From contig NZ_CP014213.1 in assembly GCF_003268005.1 (NCBI RefSeq), positions 2,191,501 to 2,255,500 on the forward strand: a DNA stretch of 64,000 nucleotides, in the 5' to 3' direction. The notes beneath the pieces are model-generated. The model was not told the DNA's origin and made no database searches. It worked only from the letters and a program-made list of their open reading frames with translations. Each line of letters begins with the position of its first letter. Positions within the stretch are counted from its first letter, which is position 1. This DNA is from Methanosphaera sp. BMS (GTDB lineage: Archaea; Methanobacteriota; Methanobacteria; Methanobacteriales; Methanobacteriaceae). Below, piece after piece: positions 1-9,560 of the stretch. Made by a program: the position numbers and the translations under genes.

Positions 1-756
1 ATTGAGGGTAAACGTATTCGTCTTCCTAAGGTGGGTTGGATTCGATTTCGTACACATCAAAAGATATCCGGCAAAATACAATCTGTCACTGTTAAACAAA
101 AAGCATCCGGTAAGTATTTTGTTTCTATTTTATGTAAAGATGTCACAAGGCATGTTTTTAAGAGTAATGATCGTAGTTGTGGTATAGATTTGGGAATATC
201 ACGTTTTGTCACAATAAACACGGGCGAAATAATACATTTCCCACAACAAAACAAGATCATACAATTAGACAAGAAAATACAAAGATTTCAAAGAAAACTA
301 TCCAAAAAAGAAATTGGCAGCAAAAACTACAATAAAATCAAAAAGAAGATAGCCTTAGCATATGAAAAAAGACATAACATACTAGACTATCATTTCTATA
401 AGATAGCACAACGATTAACAGAAAAATATCACGTAATCTCTATGGAAACACTAAACATTAAAGGCATGCTAAAAAACAGCAGACTATCACGAAGTATACA
501 AGAAAAATCATGGCACATGTTCACCAGAATACTAGAACAAAAAGCATACGAACACGGACGAAAACTAATACACATAGACCAATGGTACCCATCCAGCAAA
601 ACATGCAACAACTGTAAATACCACAAAGAAGACCTAACACTAAACAACCGAACATGGACATGCCCCCATTGTGGTAATAGACATGATAGGGACATTAATG
701 CTGCTAAAAATATACATCAGGAAGGATTAAAAATAATTAATCAAATACAATATTGA
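1..756 (+). CDS. tnpB: TnpB-type RNA-guided nuclease of an IS200/IS605-like element, 5' end outside window
   Basis: The reading frame is open from base 1, so the N-terminus lies upstream. TnpB proteins are RNA-guided DNA nucleases carried by IS200/IS605-type transposons. Visible here are the RuvC-I aspartate in DLGISRFV, the RuvC-II glutamate in METLNIKGM, a four-cysteine zinc ribbon (CNNC and CPHC) and the RuvC-III aspartate in DRDINAAKNI. All catalytic residues within the window are present, so it may be active. No tnpA is visible; it may lie upstream or be absent. The structured, G/C-rich sequence straight after the stop is what one expects of the element's right end and guide RNA. Confidence 0.9.
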   Translation: MEGKRIRLPKVGWIRFRTHQKISGKIQSVTVKQKASGKYFVSILCKDVTRHVFKSNDRSCGIDLGISRFVTINTGEIIHFPQQNKIIQLDKKIQRFQRKLSKKEIGSKNYNKIKKKIALAYEKRHNILDYHFYKIAQRLTEKYHVISMETLNIKGMLKNSRLSRSIQEKSWHMFTRILEQKAYEHGRKLIHIDQWYPSSKTCNNCKYHKEDLTLNNRTWTCPHCGNRHDRDINAAKNIHQEGLKIINQIQY

Positions 757-774
757 TTACTATATTTATTTATA

Positions 775-895
775 TGAACCGAGGGTTTCCCGGGGATCGC
801 CTGTACCACTTACTATGCTGCGTTGGCGGCAATTAGGCAGGAATCAAATGACAAATACAATTACTCAATATGAGTGAGAATTGTATATTGATGAA
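775..895 (+). ncRNA. Candidate omegaRNA (reRNA) / right end of the IS605-type element
   Basis: In TnpB elements the guide RNA comes from the end of tnpB plus the transposon right end. Just after the stop codon there is an unusually G/C-rich, structured stretch (GAACCGAGGG, then TTTCCCGGGGATCGCC). It is followed by a hairpin whose arms are ACAATT-CTCA and TGAG-ATTGT. The opening GAAC...GGGGAT motif is also found behind the decayed tnpB near 42.06 kb and again near 60.97 kb. The exact right boundary cannot be fixed from one copy. Confidence 0.45.
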
Positions 896-926
896 GAAAG
901 GATAATATTGAAATAGAATATATTCC

Positions 927-990
927 CTCTGTAAAAAATTATATTTGAGTTATTACTCATACTTCACTCAAATCAAGGTTTTCTACAGAG
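927..990. repeat. Long imperfect inverted repeat (hairpin)
   Basis: CTCTGTAAAA (927-936) pairs with TTTTCTACAGAG ending at 990, and inside it ATTTGAGT (943-950) pairs with ACTCAAAT (966-973). This two-tier hairpin lies between the tnpB element and the VapBC pair. It may be a transposon end or a transcription terminator. The remaining bases from 757 to 1140 are AT-rich with no credible gene. Confidence 0.5.
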
Positions 991-1140
991 CCGTTTTTTG
1001 TTTTCAAGTTGTTATTATCCTATTTTTTTATTGAATTCTTTTTTTATTCTTTTTTTCTTGTATGTATTTTTGTATTTTTTGTTACTTTTTCGGTATATTA
1101 ATATACTTGTATTATCAATAGTATATATTAGTGATTTAAA

Positions 1141-1419
1141 ATGGCTACTACAATTAGAATTAATGAAGATGTTAAGCAACAATTAAAGATACAGAGTGCT
1201 AAATTAGGTGTTAAACAAATTGATTTAGTTAATAGGTATGTTATTGAAGGAATTAAGAGAGACATGCCATGTAATATTAAAAGTATTGAGGATATTGAAA
1301 GATTATTGTCACATGATAAACCTGAAGGAAATAATTTAAAATCATTTGTTAATTTAATCGATAATGATGAGTCAATTGATCCTGTTGAAGAGAAAAAATC
1401 AGCTTATAGGGGTTATTAA
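1141..1419 (+). CDS. vapB: VapB-like antitoxin with N-terminal DNA-binding segment
   Basis: A 92-residue protein beginning MATTIRINEDVKQQLKI, the pattern of a ribbon-helix-helix (CopG/Arc-like) DNA-binding segment: a short beta strand followed by two helices. The C-terminal half is acidic, as expected for the toxin-neutralising part. The gene sits directly upstream of a PIN-domain toxin; the toxin start codon lies 1 nt after this stop. Such pairs autorepress their shared promoter. Family assignment rests on sequence pattern and gene pairing. Confidence 0.75.
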   Translation: MATTIRINEDVKQQLKIQSAKLGVKQIDLVNRYVIEGIKRDMPCNIKSIEDIERLLSHDKPEGNNLKSFVNLIDNDESIDPVEEKKSAYRGY

Positions 1420-1420
1420 A

Positions 1421-1813
1421 GTGCTTTTTATCGATAGTTGTTATATTATTGCTTTAATGAATGTTAAAGCTAAAAAACATGACGAATCTTTAAAATTATT
1501 GGAGTATATTGATAATGAAAGGACGTTGATAAATTCTACCGTAATTTTGGAAATTTTTAATAATTTGAAGAAGAAACGTTATGAAGCTAAACGTTTGGAT
1601 ATTATCGATTTAATATATTCTATGGATAAAATTCATTATTTGGATGTACTAGAGTATAATAATGCTCTTGATTTGTGTAAATATTATAATTTTAGTGTTA
1701 ATTATGGTGATTGTACTATAATACAGTCAATGGAAAAATATAATGTTAATAATATAGTTTCATTTGATAATGACTTTGATAAGGTAAAAGGAATTAATAG
1801 GGTTTATTTATAA
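1421..1813 (+). CDS. vapC: VapC-like PIN-domain ribonuclease toxin
   Basis: PIN-domain protein of 130 residues from the GTG at 1421. An upstream in-frame ATG at 1364 would lie inside vapB and add residues before the PIN fold, so GTG is preferred; a GGGGTT stretch precedes it. The acidic PIN residues are visible: D in FIDSCY, E in VILEIFNN, D in NYGDCTI and D in FDNDF. VapC toxins cleave RNA, often initiator tRNA or rRNA, when released from VapB. The pair is probably a stabilisation or stress module of this accessory zone. Confidence 0.8.
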   Translation: MLFIDSCYIIALMNVKAKKHDESLKLLEYIDNERTLINSTVILEIFNNLKKKRYEAKRLDIIDLIYSMDKIHYLDVLEYNNALDLCKYYNFSVNYGDCTIIQSMEKYNVNNIVSFDNDFDKVKGINRVYL

Positions 1814-2308
1814 TATTTCTCTTATTTTTTTTATTTCAATAGGGGGTCGTGCAACAATTGTTATTTGAGGGTATGTTCTAGGATATACTCCAAGCATAAT
1901 TCATAGGTCGTAGCTTTACACAAGAATATTATAGACAAATAGAAAAGTATAAACACTTTAAAATTGTCGAAATAAATAAAAATTATGAAGTAACCACAAT
2001 GATAAACGTGGTATTTGGAAATCCAAGACATTTATGAAGTTTATCTGTTGGATTATGCTAATGTTTTTAGCAAGCAAGGCATTATCTGTTAAGAAAGCGA
2101 TGTAGCCTAGATGCCTAATGATAATTTACTCATTCAATAGTTGTATGTTATCGGAATTAGTATTGAAATATATCAAGCTGTCAGGGTTAAGAAATGTATT
2201 TTTTTTTATTTTAAAATCTGATTTCCAAATTTTTTTCATAGATATATTATTTTTTTTTAATGTTGGGATAATGTTTGAGCTATATTTTTTCTATTAATCC
2301 TTCACTTT
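1814..2308. other. Intergenic stretch with a possible gene remnant
   Basis: No intact gene. Around 1895-2035 the plus strand can be read as a short peptide (FTQEYYRQIEKYKHF...) before stops accumulate, which suggests an eroded coding sequence of unknown identity. The rest is AT-rich with no recognisable signal apart from the poly-C tract that follows. Confidence 0.3.
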
Positions 2309-2328
2309 CCCCCCCCCCCCCCCCCCCC
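2309..2328. repeat. Poly-C tract of 20 bases
   Basis: An uninterrupted run of 20 cytosines in otherwise AT-rich DNA, 36 bases before a small membrane-like ORF. Homopolymer C/G tracts of this length are prone to slipped-strand length change. Its position suggests either a promoter-spacing switch for the next ORF or a simple sequence accident. Confidence 0.9.
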
Positions 2329-2363
2329 TAAAAATTAGATAATTGTATTGATTTACATGTTCA

Positions 2364-2579
2364 TTGGTTAATCGATGTTTTTCTATTTATTCAGGAGATT
2401 TAAATACGCTTTTTATTTGTGTTATTGTTGGGTTAAATTTATTAACTATCTTTGATATAACCAAGTATAGTAGTAAAGATTATGCTAATAATTGTAAATT
2501 ATTTCTTAAAGGTATATTGATTATGTCCTTAATTAATATTTATTGCTTCTGGGGGATGTGTTTTTTCGAGTTCCGGTAA
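2364..2579 (+). CDS. Small hypothetical membrane protein (uncertain)
   Basis: A 71-residue reading frame with two hydrophobic stretches (around residues 14-30 and 49-66). I do not recognise it. There is no clear ribosome binding site; GTTCATTGGTTA lies before the ATG. It ends 2 bp before the left end of the IS630 element, so it may be the surviving 5' part of a gene that the insertion cut, or not a gene at all. The poly-C tract upstream could affect its expression if it is real. Confidence 0.25.
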   Translation: MVNRCFSIYSGDLNTLFICVIVGLNLLTIFDITKYSSKDYANNCKLFLKGILIMSLINIYCFWGMCFFEFR

Positions 2580-2580
2580 G

Positions 2581-3954
2581 TATAGTAACTTACCAAACTT
2601 TTAATATATATGTTTTATATATATAATATTATGTCAAGAAAAAGTGAAATTAATGTGGATAATAAAACTAATATTACAGAGATTAGAAAAGAATTAGCTG
2701 GATGTAAAGATACTGTAAGGTATTATGAACGTCTAATAGCTATGGAATATATTTTAGAAGGTCATACTATCAAAGAAGCGTCTGAATTTGTTAATGTGTC
2801 ATATAATACAGTCCATAGATGGGCTAAAATTTGTGAAAAGAGTGGATTAAGTGGTTTAAAACCTAATTTTGGTGGTGGAAGACCCTCTAATTTATCATTT
2901 GATCAATTAGTTGAATTGGACCAATATATAATGAATCATAAAGGTATGACCCAATTAGATGTATTAAATCATGTTAAAAATGAATACGAGGTTGAATATA
3001 GTTTAAAACAAATAGGGTTTATCGTAAAGAAATTAGGATACAATTATAGTAAAGCATATCCTAGATTTTCTAAAACTCCCGATGATGCCGAAGAACAACT
3101 AAAAAAAACTTAAAAGAACATTATGTAACTCAAAAAGACATAATAGTTTTATTTGACGAATCCTCATTTCAAAATCAACCTAATAGAATTAGAACCCTAT
3201 ATAAAAAAGGAACAAAGAATATGGCAATTGTTTCACCATATAAATTTAAAGTAAATGAAACAGGTTCATTAAAATTAATGGTAAAAGTGATTTACTCACT
3301 ACTCACTCTTCAACAGCTCTAGAAGTAGCTTTAGCATTAATAAATCTTAGATTATCTAATATGAATAATTTAAATAACAAAGATATACTTTCAACAATAA
3401 TTAATGATATAGACCTTTCTGAAGAAGAAGTAACGAAGGGTTTAAACTCTAAAAATATGCCCAAAGATAAATTCTTAGAACTTATTGGAAAAACACTAGA
3501 TAAATATAGTGAAGAAAATTTAGAAACTATTGCAAGAATTTTAAGTAAAAAATGTAAAAGCGTTTCGACAGATAATGTCTCTAAAAGAAGAAATGAACAA
3601 AGAGAAATTATTCTAGAGTCAATTGATACAGAACTAGTTAGAGAAATATGTAATAAAAAAGACAGAATATGTTTAATTTTAGATAATTACAGCACTCACA
3701 GATCAAAATATATTCAAGAAGTGGCTAAAATATTGAATATTACTTTAATTTATTTACCACCTTATTCTCCACATCTAAACCCTATAGAACAGATATGGAG
3801 AATATTAAAAAGAAAACTAAAACAATACGACTTAGAATCAGAAGAATTTCTCAATAATACAATAATCCAATCCTATGCTGAAATAATCAATGATAATCAT
3901 GTCATTGATAACTGGTATGAAAAATATATACCAAAAGTTTGGTAAGTTACTATA
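2581..3954 (+). mobile_element. IS630-family insertion sequence with 22-bp perfect inverted ends including TA
   Basis: The sequence at 2581-2602 (TATAGTAACTTACCAAACTT plus TT) is the exact reverse complement of 3933-3954. Both ends carry the flanking TA that IS630/Tc1-type elements duplicate. The element is about 1.37 kb and contains the DDE transposase described separately. Its right end is 159 bp upstream of the glyA start, so it has become part of the glyA upstream region. Confidence 0.92.
2610..3945 (+). pseudogene. IS630-type DDE transposase, split by two frameshifts
   Basis: Frame 1 (2610-3113) encodes the helix-turn-helix part (VSYNTVHRWAK). It ends at TAA just after an A8 run (3101-3108), a classic -1 slippage site, so this shift may be programmed. 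The -1 frame carries the first catalytic D in VLFDESSFQNQ. A second shift near 3270-3275 (an AAAA run) moves into the frame with the second D (LILDNYSTHR) and the catalytic E (SPHLNPIEQIW), ending 3945. About 90 mostly helical residues lie between the first two catalytic aspartates, longer than a minimal IS630 transposase. The second shift probably inactivates this copy. Confidence 0.85.
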
Positions 3955-4113
3955 ATAATTTTTTCAAAGTTTATATTCATCTCATATTTCCAATTGATAA
4001 AACTAATATAATATTAAGAATATATATTAATAATATAATAGGATAATATATCCCATAATATTTTTACGTTTATATCAAATTATATTAAATCTTTTTACGG
4101 AGGATTATATTGA

Positions 4114-5382
4114 ATGTCTAATTTAGAGAAAGCACAAGAAATAAAAAACTTGACAAAAGAACATCATAAATGGATGAAAAACAGTTTGAACATGATTGCC
4201 AGTGAAAACATCACTAGCCGAGCTGTAAGAGAAGCGGTTGCAACTGATCTTTCCCACAGATACGCTGAAGGACTTCCTGGTGAAAGATTATATGAAGGAT
4301 GTGACTACATTGATGACATTGAACAGATAACAATCGACTTGTCAAAAGAGTTATTCGGCTGTGACCATGCAAATGTACAGCCAACAAGTGGTGTAGTAGC
4401 AAACCTTGCATGTTTCTTTGCAGTAGCAAAACCTGGTGACACATTAATGAGTATCAACGTACCTGAAGGAGGACATATCAGTCACGCTGGTGTAAGTGCA
4501 GCAGGTATAAGAGGACTTAAGACAACATCCGTTCCAATGGACACCGAAAGGATGAATGTGGACATGGATAAACTTGCAGCAAAAATGAGAGATAAGGAAC
4601 CTGAAGCAATGGTACTTGGAGGAAGTTTATTCTTATTCCCACAGCCAGTCAAGGAAGCAGTGGAAGTAGCACAGGAAACAGGTACAAAGGTTATTTATGA
4701 CGGAGCACACGTGTTAGGATTAATTGCAGGAAAACAATTCCAAGACCCGGTAGCAGATGGTGCTGACATGATAACTGGTAGTACACATAAGACCTTCCCT
4801 GGACCACAGGGTGGAATCATCCTCTGTAAAGAAGAATTACATAAAAAGATAGATAACTGTGTATTCCCGGGTGTGGTAAGTAACCATCATCTACATCACA
4901 TGGCAGGACTGGGTATAGCAACAGCTGAAATGCTGGAATTTGGTGAAGACTATGCAAAACAAACCATAGCCAACGCTAAGGCATTAGCCCAAAACCTCTA
5001 TGAATTAGGATTCAATGTATTATGTGAAGACCAGGGATTTACAGAATCCCATCAGGTAGCTATGGATGTAGCAGAACTTGGTGATGTCTCCAAAATGGCA
5101 AAAACACTTCAATACAACAATATAATCCTAAACAAAAACCTTCTTCCATGGGATGACGTAAATAACAGTGACAACCCATCAGGTATCAGAATGGGAACAC
5201 AGGAATTAACACACCGTGGACTTAAAGAGGACAACATGAAAGACGTGGCCGAATTCATTAAAGCAGTAGTTATGGATAATAAGGATGTAACAGATGATGT
5301 AACCGAATATATGAGTAACTACACAACCGTACACTATGCATTTGATGAAGGTGCTGAAGGTTACGACTACATTGAATTTTAA
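4114..5382 (+). CDS. glyA: Serine hydroxymethyltransferase
   Basis: PLP enzyme of 422 residues that interconverts serine and glycine while loading a one-carbon unit onto a pterin (tetrahydromethanopterin in methanogens). Visible signatures are NMIASENI near the N-terminus, [16 protein letters not shown], the PLP-lysine motif [12 protein letters not shown], and the C-terminal [13 protein letters not shown]. Length fits the family. GGAGG stands 9 bases before the ATG. It is monocistronic, with an IS630 copy upstream and a hairpin plus T-run downstream. Upstream DNA holds a partial palindrome GGATAATATATCC at 4041-4053 of unknown role. Confidence 0.96.
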   Translation: MSNLEKAQEIKNLTKEHHKWMKNSLNMIASENITSRAVREAVATDLSHRYAEGLPGERLYEGCDYIDDIEQITIDLSKELFGCDHANVQPTSGVVANLACFFAVAKPGDTLMSINVPEGGHISHAGVSAAGIRGLKTTSVPMDTERMNVDMDKLAAKMRDKEPEAMVLGGSLFLFPQPVKEAVEVAQETGTKVIYDGAHVLGLIAGKQFQDPVADGADMITGSTHKTFPGPQGGIILCKEELHKKIDNCVFPGVVSNHHLHHMAGLGIATAEMLEFGEDYAKQTIANAKALAQNLYELGFNVLCEDQGFTESHQVAMDVAELGDVSKMAKTLQYNNIILNKNLLPWDDVNNSDNPSGIRMGTQELTHRGLKEDNMKDVAEFIKAVVMDNKDVTDDVTEYMSNYTTVHYAFDEGAEGYDYIEF

Positions 5383-5397
5383 ATAAAAACAAGTAAA

Positions 5398-5436
5398 TAA
5401 AGGGTTTTAACAACCTTCTTATCCAATTCTTTTTTT
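5398..5436 (+). terminator. Likely glyA terminator
   Basis: Short hairpin AAGGGTT-TTAAC-AACCTT followed by a seven-base T-run a few bases later. It lies between glyA and the next gene, whose start is 33 bases further on. Confidence 0.5.
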
Positions 5437-5468
5437 GGTATGGATTCTTCTGGGAGGTTATCTAAAAT

Positions 5469-7676
5469 ATGTTAAATATTGTCAGAAGAAATCTAGGCAG
5501 ATTATTTAAGTTATCAATATTTCTCTTTTTAGAGGTATTGTTGTTTTTTATCATTAACAATTATTTTTCACTGATTACAATCACCGACTTCAAAACAACA
5601 TTCATGATAATTGTTTTTCTATCAATTTTAAATGCAATATTATGGCCGACAATATCATATATTTCACTGAGATTTATTGTATTCACATTGGGCTTTGGAA
5701 CATTTCTGATTGACGGGTTGCTGCTATGGCTCATGAGTAGTTATCTGGGCGGGTTTCAAATAAGTGGATGGTCACTCTTTCTAGTACCTCTGATAATAGG
5801 ACTTATAAACTCCCTGCTATCAATACTTCTAAGCGTTGACATGGATGAATCATATTATCAGCGTATTTTAAGAAATCAATTAAACAATGATAAAATCAGT
5901 AAAAAGGATGGATATCTCTTTATTGAAATTGATGGACTGGCAAAAGATGTTTTAACTGATGCAATAGATAATGGACATATGCCTCATCTGAAACGATTGC
6001 TTGAATCCACACATAAATTATTATCCTGGCAGACAGATTTATCCAGTCAAACCAGTGCATCACAGGCAGGAATATTACATGGAAACAATGAAAATATAGT
6101 GGCATTCCGTTGGGTTGAAAAGGAAAATGATAACAGGATAATATCATCAAACTCCTTGGCCGATGCAGGTAAAATAGAAAAAAGAATATCAAACAAGAAA
6201 GGACTATTGTCAGATCATGGAGCAAGTAGAAGTAACCTATTTTCAGGTGATGCAGAGGATTATCTTTTAACCTACAGCAAGCTTAAGAATTTCTATTCCA
6301 AATCATGGTATTATCTGTATTCAACGCCATATTTCATTGCCAGGTTGTTATTATTGTTCGCATTTGATATGCTGATGGAAGTAACCTCAAGGATAAGACA
6401 ACTCATTACCAATAAAAAGCCACGTATGCATAGGGGACTTAAATATTTCATTGCAAGGGCGGGGGCAAATGTCGTGATGAGAGAAGCATCAACATACTCA
6501 TTGATAGGGGATATATATTCAGGTAAATATAACGTGATATACTCGACATACATGGGTTATGATGAAATAGCACATCACTCTGGTATAAGGGATTTTGATT
6601 CATTCTATGCATTAAAACAGATTGATAAACAGTTTAAGCACATACTTTATGCTATTGATCATTCAAATCGAAAATATAATATTGTAATTTTATCTGATCA
6701 TGGACAATCACAGGGGCCAACATTCAAACAGAAATATGATAAGACATTGGATGATTTGGTTCAAGAAAACATACCTGAAACAATGAAAATCCACAGTATA
6801 CTTCATTCAAATGATGATCACCTGCTTGAGACGATAAAACTTAAGTCATACATGAAATATAATAAGCAAAGAATCACTAAAAAAATCGACAACACCAAAG
6901 ACAATATCGCCGGGCGTATCGACAATACCAAGGACAGTATCGCAAATCGTCTCGACAATAGTGTGGAAAATATAACCGAACGTGTGGATAGCTCAAGGCA
7001 ACAACTTTCAAATATCAAAATAAAAGCACGTAATAAATTACCCATAGATGAATTTAAAAATAAGAAGGTTTTAATAAAAGGTAATGAACCAATAATGGAT
7101 AAATTAAACAAGATAAACGATGAATATTCATTGGATGTGGATTTGAATAATGATGAAGTTATAACTAAGAATGAAGCACAGTCAATAGTACTTGCCTCGG
7201 GGAATCTGGGATTAATATACTTTACTGACTGGGGTGGCAGGATGACTTATGAACAGATTGAAGATGCATTTCCTAATCTAATAACTACTCTTGCAAATCA
7301 CCCCGGAATAGGATTTGTACTGGTAAAATCAGCATTATATGGCAGTATTGTATTGTCTGATGACAATGTATACTATCTGGATGATAATAAACTGGTAGGA
7401 GAAGACTTCTTAAAGGTCTATGGAAAGAATATCATTAAACAGCTTAAAAGAACGGACAAATTCAAACATGTACCAGATATACTTGTAAACAGCACATATG
7501 ATGTTGAAAATGACGAGGTTTATGCCTTCGAAGAGTTGATAGGAAGTCACGGTGGAGCAGGTGGATCACAGCAACAGCCATTTATCCTATGTCCACGTGA
7601 CTGGTCAGATCCTGGTGAAATATTCGGAGCCCAGAAGGTGTATAAGTTCTTTAAGGAGAATATAAATAGGAAGTAA
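5469..7676 (+). CDS. Membrane-anchored alkaline-phosphatase-superfamily phosphodiesterase with holin-like N-terminus
   Basis: A 735-residue protein. Residues about 1-125 form four hydrophobic segments resembling the four-helix 'phage holin superfamily IV' membrane module. After that comes a type I phosphodiesterase/nucleotide pyrophosphatase fold: IEIDGLAKD with the metal-binding D, SSQTSASQAG with the likely T/S nucleophile, YDEIAHHSG, LSDHGQSQG, and a C-terminal GSHGGAGG histidine. Between these, at roughly 467-514, are four or five 11-residue repeats (KKIDNTKDNIA type), predicted amphipathic helix. Inferred role: cleavage of a phosphodiester or phosphonate in a lipid or cell-envelope polymer. 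The substrate is not evident. GGAGG precedes the ATG. It converges with the minus-strand operon, with stops 10 bases apart. Confidence 0.85.
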   Translation: MLNIVRRNLGRLFKLSIFLFLEVLLFFIINNYFSLITITDFKTTFMIIVFLSILNAILWPTISYISLRFIVFTLGFGTFLIDGLLLWLMSSYLGGFQISGWSLFLVPLIIGLINSLLSILLSVDMDESYYQRILRNQLNNDKISKKDGYLFIEIDGLAKDVLTDAIDNGHMPHLKRLLESTHKLLSWQTDLSSQTSASQAGILHGNNENIVAFRWVEKENDNRIISSNSLADAGKIEKRISNKKGLLSDHGASRSNLFSGDAEDYLLTYSKLKNFYSKSWYYLYSTPYFIARLLLLFAFDMLMEVTSRIRQLITNKKPRMHRGLKYFIARAGANVVMREASTYSLIGDIYSGKYNVIYSTYMGYDEIAHHSGIRDFDSFYALKQIDKQFKHILYAIDHSNRKYNIVILSDHGQSQGPTFKQKYDKTLDDLVQENIPETMKIHSILHSNDDHLLETIKLKSYMKYNKQRITKKIDNTKDNIAGRIDNTKDSIANRLDNSVENITERVDSSRQQLSNIKIKARNKLPIDEFKNKKVLIKGNEPIMDKLNKINDEYSLDVDLNNDEVITKNEAQSIVLASGNLGLIYFTDWGGRMTYEQIEDAFPNLITTLANHPGIGFVLVKSALYGSIVLSDDNVYYLDDNKLVGEDFLKVYGKNIIKQLKRTDKFKHVPDILVNSTYDVENDEVYAFEELIGSHGGAGGSQQQPFILCPRDWSDPGEIFGAQKVYKFFKENINRK

Positions 7677-7685
7677 TTGATTAAT

Positions 7686-8408
7686 TTAATTTTTCTTTTT
7701 TTCTATTATTTTTTCCATCTTCAATATAACAGGCAGTATGTCATAGGGGTGTCTGCAGGTTTTAATATTCTCTATTTTCTCCAGTTTTCTTGTATTTTCC
7801 GCATCTATTGGTCTGATGTATAATTCTATTTCTCTGCCGATGATTATAGCTTCCTCTGGGCACGTGTCAACACATTTTTTGCAGCAGGTACATTTCTTTG
7901 TATCAAGTATTGGTGGAGTCAATGCATCAAAAGCACATGCGTTTATACATTTGTTACATTCTATGCATAACTTTTTATCAATGTATGGTGGTATAATGGT
8001 GGTAATTAATCCTTCATCATAGTCTACAGGTACAACTACGCATTTTATCTGTCCTTTACCTGATTGTGCGGCTACATTTGTTACAAGGGTATCCGCTATC
8101 CCATGCACGATTTTAGCCGTGGTATTTGCCGTGGTAGGGGAGATTACTATCAAGTCATATTTGTCGTGTGTGAGCTTTCCCGAAAAGGGGTAGCTGTATT
8201 TTTGTTCTTCTTCTTTTATCATCTTGTTATTGGGATTTCTGTCCATGATTTCTTCAATATTCTTATCATAACCGTATAGTTTAAGAACTTCCCTGCCTGC
8301 ACATGAGTAGATTATTGTCAGTTCATGTTTGTATGATAACTTTTCTAGTACATCTATACTTTCCTTTAATAGATGACCCGCACCTGTTATTGCCCATAGT
8401 ATTCTCAT
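7686..8408 (-). CDS. Flavoprotein with two [4Fe-4S] ferredoxin motifs, DmrB-like
   Basis: A 240-residue protein. The N-terminal 125 residues look like the FMN-binding flavoprotein (HFCD) fold: WAITGAGHLL at the start and SPTTANTTAKIVHGIAD in the phosphate-binding region. Two ferredoxin motifs follow (CIECNKCINAC and CTCCKKCVDTC). This layout matches the methanogen dihydromethanopterin reductase (acceptor) DmrB and related archaeoflavoproteins, which use reduced ferredoxin or flavin to finish tetrahydromethanopterin. That assignment is by architecture only. The start lies 3 bases after the stop of the metallophosphoesterase, with AAGGTG before it, so the two are one operon. Confidence 0.8.
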   Translation of the reverse strand: MRILWAITGAGHLLKESIDVLEKLSYKHELTIIYSCAGREVLKLYGYDKNIEEIMDRNPNNKMIKEEEQKYSYPFSGKLTHDKYDLIVISPTTANTTAKIVHGIADTLVTNVAAQSGKGQIKCVVVPVDYDEGLITTIIPPYIDKKLCIECNKCINACAFDALTPPILDTKKCTCCKKCVDTCPEEAIIIGREIELYIRPIDAENTRKLEKIENIKTCRHPYDILPVILKMEKIIEKKKN

Positions 8409-8411
8409 ATT

Positions 8412-9263
8412 TCACACCTTTTTCAGTATTATCTTCGTGATTTCCGGTGGACAGTTTATTCTTAGCCAGAATGCGTTTGTTCCAATTCCCCTACTTGTAT
8501 ATTGGATCATTTCATTTACCTTATACTCTCCTGAAGGATATTTAAGGAAATTTTTTCCCCTTATTGGTGTTCCTATCTTGGGTATGCTTATCTGACATCC
8601 ATGGCTATGGCCGGATAATTGAAGTATGAATGGATCATATCTGCTTGTTATGTCTGCAAAGTCAGGTTCATGTGCCAGCATGATTGCAGGTGAATTTTCA
8701 TCTATCCTTTCCATTATTTGATTTATATCATCCTTATCATAGGTTATACTGTCTACGCCGGCTATTTGAAGTTTTGAACCATCTTTATATATTGTATATA
8801 CCTCATTTTCCAGATTTATGATGTTACATCTTTCAAGTGAATGTTTAACTTTAACGGGATTTATCCAATGATCATGATTTCCAAGTACTGATAATATGGC
8901 ATCTTCTGCTTTCAGGTGTTTTAATGTTTCTTCAAGGTCATCAAGACAATCATCCACCTTATATGATACATAATCTCCAGTTAATACTATTAAATCAGCA
9001 TTTTCTTTATTAATTAACTCTACAATTCCCATAAGTTTTTCTTTGGTAATCCACTGTCCAAGATGTATGTCTGTTAACTGTATAATTGTATAGTTATCAA
9101 ATGCACTGTCAATCTTGTCTGATTCGATTTCTACACTTACAACTTCAAACTCATCCACGTTGAACTTTCCTTTCTTTAGCTTGTTTCGTGTATAATTCAT
9201 GGCTGTTTGTATTTTTTTCCTGGCATAGGGAGGAGTATCGGGTGGTATTTCTTCGTTATTCAT
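8412..9263 (-). CDS. Calcineurin-like metallophosphoesterase
   Basis: About 283 residues with all binuclear-metal motifs: LTDIHLGQ, TGDYVS, LGNHDHW, LAHEPD and SGHSHG. It has no signal peptide or membrane segment. These resemble YkuE/LpxH-type phosphohydrolases that cleave pyrophosphate or phosphodiester bonds; the substrate is unknown. ATG at 9263 is chosen because GGTGA sits six bases ahead. The alternative ATG at 9269 directly abuts that site. The start overlaps the end of a short DUF192 remnant, suggesting translational coupling in the ancestral operon. Confidence 0.88.
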   Translation of the reverse strand: MNNEEIPPDTPPYARKKIQTAMNYTRNKLKKGKFNVDEFEVVSVEIESDKIDSAFDNYTIIQLTDIHLGQWITKEKLMGIVELINKENADLIVLTGDYVSYKVDDCLDDLEETLKHLKAEDAILSVLGNHDHWINPVKVKHSLERCNIINLENEVYTIYKDGSKLQIAGVDSITYDKDDINQIMERIDENSPAIMLAHEPDFADITSRYDPFILQLSGHSHGCQISIPKIGTPIRGKNFLKYPSGEYKVNEMIQYTSRGIGTNAFWLRINCPPEITKIILKKV

Positions 9264-9414
9264 AAACATTCACCAACTTGACTTTAGTATTAATCTTTAT
9301 GTTTTTCATATTTATACTATTTTCTCTTAATTCAAGTATGTATTTTGTATTATCATCTTTTGGTATGAATATATTCCATGGATTTAATGTTGTTGTTTGA
9401 CTTTTTCTTTCCAT
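9256..9414 (-). pseudogene. 52-codon remnant of a DUF192 gene (internal deletion)
   Basis: An open frame of 52 residues whose core, TTTLNPWNIFIPKDDNTKYI, is identical to the intact DUF192 protein at 11417-11773. The nucleotide match is also nearly exact over about 75 bases. The N-terminal two-thirds is missing; only a few bases related to the LMGKKK region remain before the match resumes, so an internal deletion is likely. The stop overlaps the start of the metallophosphoesterase gene. It may still be translated but lacks most of the family fold. Confidence 0.75.
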
Positions 9415-9560
9415 AAGTGTTTACACAATATTTATTATATTGTATTGTTTGAAAAGGAAGATCTGAATTAATGTGGGTTAATATATTTTTTATAATTAAA
9501 ATTTTTTTGATACTTTTTATCTCAGTATTATCTCTTATTGATATTGTTAATCATTTTTTT

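Noticed and set aside
998..1186. 62-codon frame rich in Phe, Leu and Tyr
   Set aside because: It is a product of T-rich DNA, overlaps the vapB start, and has no ribosome binding site.
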